64,000 nucleotides of DNA from Takakia lepidozioides (taxonomy: Eukaryota > Streptophyta > Takakiopsida > Takakiales > Takakiaceae): the NCBI GenBank assembly GCA_030704615.1, contig CM060731.1, forward strand, positions 930,001 to 994,000, read 5' to 3'. The stretch's first letter is position 1. Every line of letters starts with the position of its first letter. Positions 57,401 to 64,000 of this stretch are shown here, piece after piece. The notes beneath the pieces are model-generated. The model was given only the letters and a program-made list of their open reading frames with translations. It was not told the origin of the DNA and did no database searches. Both the position numbers and the translations under genes were made by a program.

Positions 57401-59990
57401 CGGCTGGTCGGTGAACTCGTGGCTCCGGCGAGCATCTGCTATCTCCCGAAAGAATAGGTTGGTTTTGTAGAGCAGAAAGTACCTCGTCACATAGTCACGT
57501 AGGCTCTGCTGCAGGAGATATCTCCATCTTGAACTGATGTGCTTGTGTGTCCAGCTGCTCTTGCGCATTCGTCGTCACCTGTGGAGATTGTCCATCAGAT
57601 CGCTTTCCTCAAAAAATACAATGAATCCACCCCCTACTAGAGTAGAAGCCCCAAACGAAGCGTGGGGAAGTACCTGAAACCACCATGTCATGCGGTTCAT
57701 CCACATGTCGAATGTGGGGTCAGAGAGTTTGTCCGGTTTGGGGAAGCTCCACATGTCCCTGGTACTTTGGGAACCATTCCAGATTTGGAGCCACCGGGTC
57801 TGTCCAACCACCCAGCATATTCGTAAGCGCCAAACACCACAAAAAGGAGTTGTTGCCACCACAATTTGGTTAAGAATGTATCACCTTTTCTGTTGCATCC
57901 ACACAGGATGTGGCTAGACGATGGAGCTTCTCCAATGTCATCGTGGGCTTCAGAGCGCGAGAGTAGTGCTTCCCCACCTCCACCAGAAAGTCGGCACCAA
58001 GGGCGGGATCAGCTATGGCCACGTACTTTACCATCCGCGACTTGTACTTTATGCGGGCCCTCACCTCCGCAGCTTTGACATACGATTCGAGTTCCGGGAG
58101 GGTTGGATTCTTCTCCCTCTGACTCCATGTAGAACCTCCGCGCATGTGCCAAATCCTGCTGTATTTTCGTCTGTCAAAATGCGCACATAAGATTAGAGAT
58201 CCTGCTCAACACAATTTCTTCTATTGGGGGAGGAGAGACAGATTAGCTCAACAAAACTGTCAGGAGCTTTACCCGAAATATGTAGTCCACCATGGCGTCG
58301 ACGCTCAGCCTATACCAGGTTCTGTCTGCCTTTGCCTCCGACTTGCGCAGGAGGTCGGCACTGAGGGAATTGGCAAACTCTTGCACCCCCTGCTTCCCGA
58401 CATCCTTCACTCGGAAGAGCATATGGGACAAGTTGGTGGCAATGAAGGCATTCTCAGTCACCCTGCAGTGCCACATTTCCATCAAACAATACTGAAATGG
58501 GAATTTTCATCATATATGAGGATTCGCAATGAAATGACTTCCAAATTCAAAGTCCAAAAGCGAGAGGGGTTGTAGCTTACGAGTTGATGTCGGCCATTGC
58601 AGCTTTGAGAAGACTGCGATCTTTGGGCCCCGCAACCTTCAGCACAACACAATCCACGGCGAAATGCCAATCGAGGTCGTTGGGGTGGGCTTGGGCAATG
58701 TGCTCCATCCATGCCAGGAGGCGATGATTGCCGTCCCACACGTAGAACATCTTACCGGACATGTGCTGGAAAAGAGGATCACTAGCAATCGATCTCTCGA
58801 ACTCCTCATTTCGCGTTTGCCAATGGGGACCCCATTTGTCCACCTCATCGGAAGTGTGGGCACGGGAAGCTCCGTGGTCGTTCTCAATGGAAACGTAAAA
58901 GGCGGCAGACCCCATTCGATATCCATCCCGGAAAGAGAATTTCAGCTTGTCGATATCGCCTGGGAGGGCAGGTCTCACCACCTGCAATGACACCAAGCGG
59001 CAAAGGGGAATTCGAAGCTTGGCCGGGTACACCATGCCCCCCAGCACCCTGCCAATGTTGCTGTGGGTTGCCTCCAACATCTTGGCAGCGGCCAACTTCA
59101 TATCCGCCTCAGACATGACGTCTGCTGCAGAGGGGTTTTCCGGCAGCCCACCAGGACCGCCAAATCCAGCCTGTATGCTCCGGGTTTGGGGCCTGGGGAT
59201 GTCCGGGAGGATGTCATCCTGGTCAGAAAGCTCCATGTCGTCCTCCTCAACAGGGTCAGCCACCTGCGAAACCACCTCCAGCACTCTCGTCGTCTCTACT
59301 GCCCTCTCCTGGCTTCACCTCGAACTTGCACAATCCGTGCTCTTTCAGGTGTTCTTTCCTCTCCTCCACTCTCCACCGTATGGGTAATTGCGGGGCTGCT
59401 CTTGCCCGCGATGGTCTAACCGGTGTGTACTGCCTCTCTCTTTGGTGTCTTGGAGGGATCCACCGTCTCTGTGCGTCCCTCGCTTACATTGGCATCTGTC
59501 ATTTGGGCACCCCTGGCCTCTTCAGCTGCCTTTTGTCTTTCCTCCTGGCTAGCATTCTGTCTCGTCTGTTCTTTTGCCCTCTCTTTTGCCCTCTCACGGG
59601 CTTTCTGTTTCTTACTAGGGCTAGCAGCAGGGGAGCCCTCCAGGACGACCACCTTTGATTGAGGCGAACTGACACCCTCGCGCGCACTGCTCACTCCCCC
59701 TCCGCAGCCCGTGACGCTCTCTCGCCGGGGATTGCATGTGCTTAGCTTTCTTCTTTTTCTTTGCGTGGGCGGGCCCTACTGCATGTGCATGAACAACCTC
59801 CATTGCCGGATCTGCTGTCCTCATGTCCTCACGCCCTTCACCTGCCATGCGCCTGCACCAACCTCCCCAATGCCTACTCTGTCGTAATCTCGTTGCAAGT
59901 CCTCCCGTCCACCAACAAAAGGTTTAAGTTTGCCCTCTCGCCCCAAGTTGGGCGATTCAAACATGCGATGAGTTGGAGCTGTCGATGATA
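54406..59990 (-). CDS. ParB-like domain plus beta-class DNA methyltransferase, right arm
   Basis: Mirror copy of the gene at 47004-52469. The ParB-like exon is intact at 59284-58577 (YVWDGNHRLLAWM) and runs on to VTENAFIATNLSHMLFRVKD (58485-58300), which keeps the base missing at 48641 in the left arm. The acidic C-terminal exon (54909-54406) is also intact here and ends SSEGVGE. This copy has its own lesions: a frame change near 56050 that breaks the segment before KDTPGFEAMMEFF, and altered bases near 59280 in the low-complexity N-terminus. Motif IV position is again DMILLDIPDG. Neither arm copy is fully open, but together they show what is conserved. Confidence 0.66.
56765..57310. repeat. 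Palindrome-rich intron, right arm
   Basis: About eight GGCGCC cores in AAATTCGGCGCC contexts alternate with gggacttagcc and ggctaagtccct repeats. The run is longer than the left-arm counterpart (49700-50105), so the array expanded or contracted after duplication. Confidence 0.85.
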
Positions 59991-60299
59991 CCACCAGCGT
60001 GCCGGGCTCGTCGTCACTCTGTCATTGACAAAAATCGTGAAACCAACATCGGTGCAAAAAGCAGCAGCGCAACCACCATAGCAACATCATGTAGCAAAAA
60101 TGAAAACATAACAAGTTTAGGAAGTATGGAGAGCCATGCAACAACAATGAAAACAAATGCAACCATTGCCTAAGAATGACATGCACAAGCAGCCTTCTCC
60201 AGAGCTGCCGGATTTGCACACGCATTGCAAACAATCTAAGGTTCACTCAACTATCTAATTCACTCATAAAGCAAACCAGGATGAAGATGAAAATTTCCA

Positions 60300-61165
60300 A
60301 TTCGAAGCAGTTTTAGTTGCTGGATGGAAATTCGGCGCCGGATTCGGCAGGATGGAAATTCGCGCCGGAGGACGGCGCCGAATTTCCATATTCGGTGGAA
60401 ATTCGGCGCCGGGGGGGCCTGGAACCATCGCATGGAAATCGGCGCGGCGGGGATGGTCTCTGTCGGAGAGGTGCCGCCTCTCCGCCGCTCTGTTGGATAT
60501 TCGGTGCCGAATTTCCGTCCCGGGGGTTGAAATATGACTGCCAGGTTCCGACCTCCCCCCTCCCGACTGCATTGGAACGGCCCGAATTGAAATTCGGCGC
60601 CGTTTTCCCATCTGTGGAGGTTTTTATGTCGGCCAGTTTTCGTCTGACCCCGACAACACTTCCTTTGGGGGGGCCCGGATGGAAATTCGGCGCCGAATGG
60701 CCGTCCAGGGGATGTTCTCTGTCGCACACGGCCGGCCTCTGTGCCCCAGGCGACTTCATCCGGGCGTCCCCTGTTCGATATTCGGTGCCGAATTTCCGTC
60801 CGGGGGTTGAAATGTGACAGCCAACTGCGGCCACTCCCCCCTCCGACTGCATCCGAATCGCCCCGGATGGAAATTCGGCGCCGTTTTTCCATCTGGGGAT
60901 GTTTTTATGCCGTCCAGTTTTCGGCCTGACCCCCGACACGACTCCCTTTGGGGGGACCGGATGGAAATTCGGCGCCGAATCTCCATCCAGGGGATGTTCT
61001 CTGTCGCACACACTCCGGCCTCTGCGCCCGAGGCGACTTCATCCGGGCTTCCTCTGTTGGATATTGGGTGCCGAATTTCCATTCGGGGGTAGTAATGTGA
61101 CGGCACGGTGCCGGCTTTATCCCCTTCAGCCGTCATCATCCGGACGGCCCCCCACTTTCTGACTG
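60300..61165. repeat. Palindrome array between divergent genes, right arm
   Basis: Counterpart of 45345-46560. The roughly 96-bp spaced copies are kept (60450-61085) but the 53-bp array is reduced to a few irregular copies near 60320-60450. The array here totals about 0.86 kb against 1.2 kb on the left. Confidence 0.85.
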
Positions 61166-61254
61166 CATACCGTTGGCAGTTATTGCGCAAAGACCAGGGG
61201 CCGCATTCCGGAGACAAGGTTCATTAACACTCTGACTGTGGATTTTTGAGATAG

Positions 61255-64000
61255 TTGGCTCCCTGGATTTGGATCAGGCTTCGTCGCTCGGACAAATCGG
61301 CATCGCATTCATTCCCATCGCTGCACCCCTTCTACCAGGGAGCTTCCCCGCACGCCATCCTGGCAGTCTTGTGTGCACATCTCCCATGGCGGAAAACCCG
61401 AGCGCTACAGTGTACTGCCCTCCTCACGAGCATAGAGCTTCATTTCCGTGCAGAGGGGACACCTGCCGGGTGATGGAGAAATATCTGTGCGTTCGATACC
61501 ACTGAAACCGGGGTCGGTTTTTTTTGGAGGAGGAAAGGAAGGACTCAAACGGCCTTGTTGTCGAGTATTGTTGTGCTCCACGATGATTTCGGCGATGGCA
61601 GGGAATGGCGAGTTCCACCATCGGACAGCGTCATATACAGGGCTGTTGGGGACTTCATTTGCCCGCCAAATGCACCTTCTATCCTGGCGCCTTCCACGAA
61701 ACAATCCGCGAATCAGAGAGTGGGTACCTCAAAGAGAGAAGTCCGCAACGAAGTAAATCCAGAGCCGAACCCATCCATGAAGACGAGCGAGAACCGGGTT
61801 GTTCACAACCTGTCCGACTCAGACGAGGTCATGGAAGTTCCGAGGTCGTCCTGGAGATCAGGCAAGTCCTCAATGGACGTCAGTGGAGGAGGGAGTCATA
61901 TTCCCAGCACGAGCACCGCAGTTCGATCTATTCTTGAAATTCTGCGAGGGCTTCACCTGGAGGGACACCGGTCGGAGCTGGCCGGGCTGGACTACAGCAA
62001 GTTCGCAATTAAATCGGTTACATGCCTTCCCGCCGACGTCGACGGTAATATCTTCTTTGAGTTCCCTCCTCGGGCGGACTACTCGAGGGCGTCCGGAATG
62101 TTGACAGATATGGATAGAAAACATGACGGTCATCCTTGGTGCGTTACCAAAACCACCAGCATGAAGATGCTGATGGTGTGCGGGTGCGCTACGTTGTTTG
62201 TGCGGGGCGCGTTGCGGTGTTTCTCCCCAACTTGCTTCCACTTTAAATCCAGAGGTCACAGGAACGAGACCGATTGGACAGGCACAGCTCATCAACCATT
62301 TCGAGCTCAGGAGAAGGTTCCGAACTCCACATTTAAGTGTGCGCATTGCAAAGAACCACCACACTGCATGTCTGTTTGTAATGCCAAGCAGTTCTATGTG
62401 TTGCACCGTTTCCCTGACCTCACCCGAGCTTGCATACACGTTGGTTCCCATTGTCACAAATTGGCGGGGGAACTCGCGGGAGGCTGCCCACGAAGCAGAG
62501 CAGCTCGTTCAGGAGGAGGTTAAGTTGAGACCGGGTGCCAAACCCAAACAGATACAGCTCCAAGCCGCCCATAAGATGGCATTGGCCAGAATTATGTCGG
62601 AAGACGGCTCCGATAGAGTTCCTCTCGACGAGAAGGAAATGGAGGCATTGCTGGGAGGTGTCCCACGTATGTTCACCGAATGTCCGAAACCACATTGTCT
62701 CATGCAAACAGAAAATTGGGCGTGGCTCGGATATGCACTCCATTCTGGAGGTGAAGCGACGATGTGGATATGACTACATTCATGGAAGTAGGTTTCCAGG
62801 ACAAGGGACTGAGGCAGATCGTTGTTTCGTATTCAAAATGTCCACGTGTGGACCTGGCAGCGGCGTCGAACTGGTCGACAGGATGACGAGTGGGAACTTG
62901 TCAAACAGTTGGGTCATGTTCGACCATATCAAGCGAATTACAAATCACCAGTGGGTGACAATGGGTGCACATGTCTACGACACCCACTGCAGGATGCTAA
63001 TGACAATTGCTATTTGTGAGATGAAAGGAGAGGACACACAATCGGAGATGCTTCTTTGGCAGGGAATAAACGAACAGATGGCCAAGGCGGGATTGCCCCC
63101 TCCCAATTTCCGTGGTTTCATGGCGGACAACGCACAAGCAAATTGGGCTGCCATCCGAAGGGTGTACGGGCAAGACCCCAATGTTCCCATGGAAGGCAAG
63201 GAGAGATCTTGTGGGTTCCATTTTCTGCAGAGCCTTTCGCAGTACACAACCAGGCTCGTGGCGCCAGATTTCAGAGAGGAGCACCGTTCCATGTGCCTTG
63301 CGTGGAAGCGCGCTCCCACCTTGGATGATGCAGAGACACAGTTTGCATGCATACGGGCTTGGTGGACATCGTCAGGTGCTGTAAGGAAATCAGACGAAGG
63401 AGCAATGGTCAGTTGGCTAGCATGGTGGCATTATCGTTTCCTCCAGTTCGGCGACTATATGCGGGAGGTGAGTTGCACGAATTCGCGTCCCGTTGGATAT
63501 TATTCTTGGCCATATTTGTAACTTGCTTGTAACCTCAACATGTGCTTGTGCAGGAAATGTGTCTCGACTCCGACACCGACATGCCCACGACAAACATGGC
63601 CGAATCAGTGCACTCTTCCTGGCGTGCCTCCTCTGCGGCGCATCTGGTGGACATCCTCACTGCCACAACGGAGGACATTGTGAGGTCAATTATGCAGCAA
63701 TGCAGGTACAACGAGTTCTTGAAAGGGAAACAGTGGGGCTTGGGGCCGGACAGGCAGGAAATGCTGATGCGGACTGCCTCCAGATCGAAGAATCCTCGGA
63801 AGTGGGCGGCGGCCTTGCGAGAGGGCCTTCGGGACACGCCATTGCTGCGAAGAGGCCAACATTTGGAAGGAGATGTTCATACCCGTCCAGTGAGACGAAG
63901 ACTTGACGAGGCACCTGGCGGAGAAGAGGATTCATGGCGAGCTGACAAGAATATTCGCACGCTCCCTCGTGGTCCGGTGATGTTGTCCGAGGAGGTCTCG
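61255..64000 (+). CDS. MULE-like transposase with SWIM finger, right arm (partial)
   Basis: Mirror copy of 45185-41492, read on the plus strand and cut by the window end before the SWIM finger. The N-terminal frame is broken more than on the left: near 61503 by a stop after YH, near 62180 and near 62460. The core is better. The frame reaching 63521 keeps RMTSGNLSNSWVMFDHIKRI, which the left arm lacks, and MADNAQANWAAIRRVYG. The 88-bp intron is present at about 63466-63553, then EMCLDSDTDMPTTNMAESVH begins the last exon. Confidence 0.7.

Larger units (their letters stand above)
54172..64000 (-). repeat. Right arm of giant inverted duplication (cut by window end)
   Basis: Reverse complement of 42464-52689. 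Position 64000 corresponds to about 42464, so the outer end lies beyond the window. Small indels, a shorter main array and a longer intron array distinguish it from the left arm. Confidence 0.92.

Noticed and set aside
42464-64000. The palindrome as a pure assembly or library artefact
   Set aside because: The arms differ by many small indels, by the 53-bp array and by intron-array length, and the spacer is unique. A chimeric hairpin read would give the same sequence twice. It still needs long-read confirmation.

Overview
The window is nuclear DNA from a land plant, probably a non-seed plant (moss, lycophyte or fern). The evidence is GT-AG intron-rich genes (an 18-exon U2AF65 gene and a three-exon heptahelical PAQR/HHP gene), a PPR pseudogene of the 'VDMYAKCGSIE...RDVVSWNAM' land-plant type, and LTR elements carrying a C5-methyltransferase and PHD module of a kind known from early-diverging plants and algae. 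The exact species cannot be read from the sequence.

Layout. 1-3.76 kb: an old, split copy of a SWIM-domain transposase pseudogene (minus strand), interrupted by an LTR-retroelement 3' end (PHD finger, polypurine tract, LTR-like repeats). 4.2-6.1 kb: dispersed repeats, a tRNA-derived SINE-like head and a TTAA-flanked piggyBac-like non-autonomous element. 6.35-17.68 kb (+): a complete U2AF large-subunit gene of 18 exons (566 aa). 19-20.3 kb: a dispersed repeat copy and a hAT-type MITE with a perfect 8-bp target duplication. 21.15-21.7 kb (-): a retrocopy-like CIR-N/LENG1-type pseudogene. 24.95-27.44 kb (-): an intact HHP/PAQR receptor-like gene. 28.9-39.2 kb: a dense transposon graveyard with a perfect solo LTR, gag fragments, CACTA and other MITE pieces, a retroelement with protease, C5-MTase motif I and PHD, a PPR pseudogene, a 5' LTR with a tRNA-iMet primer site, and a 217-bp foldback. 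39.57-40.62 kb (-): a broken protein-kinase-like gene.

41.2-64.0 kb holds the most unusual structure: an inverted duplication with arms of about 10 kb (42464-52689 against 54172-64000, the right arm cut by the window end) around a 1.5-kb spacer. Each arm carries an intron-containing transposase gene (zinc-binding N-terminus, RNase-H-like core, C-terminal SWIM finger) and, divergently transcribed, a multi-exon gene joining a ParB/Srx-like 'DGNHR' domain to a circularly permuted beta-class (N4/N6-type) DNA methyltransferase. Between the two genes, in an intron of the methyltransferase gene and beside the transposase 3' end lie arrays of one palindrome, AAATTCGGCGCCGAATTT. In the left arm they sit at near-constant spacings, including eight units of exactly 53 bp. 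The spacer holds a diverged, decayed paralogue of the methyltransferase gene with a different palindrome, ATAGTCGGCACCGACTAT, in the corresponding intron position. My reading is a large Mutator-like (MULE-like) transposon lineage that acquired a bacterial or phage-type ParB-methyltransferase gene and a cognate-looking palindromic DNA element. Function is inferred; the order, motifs and repeats are seen in the sequence.
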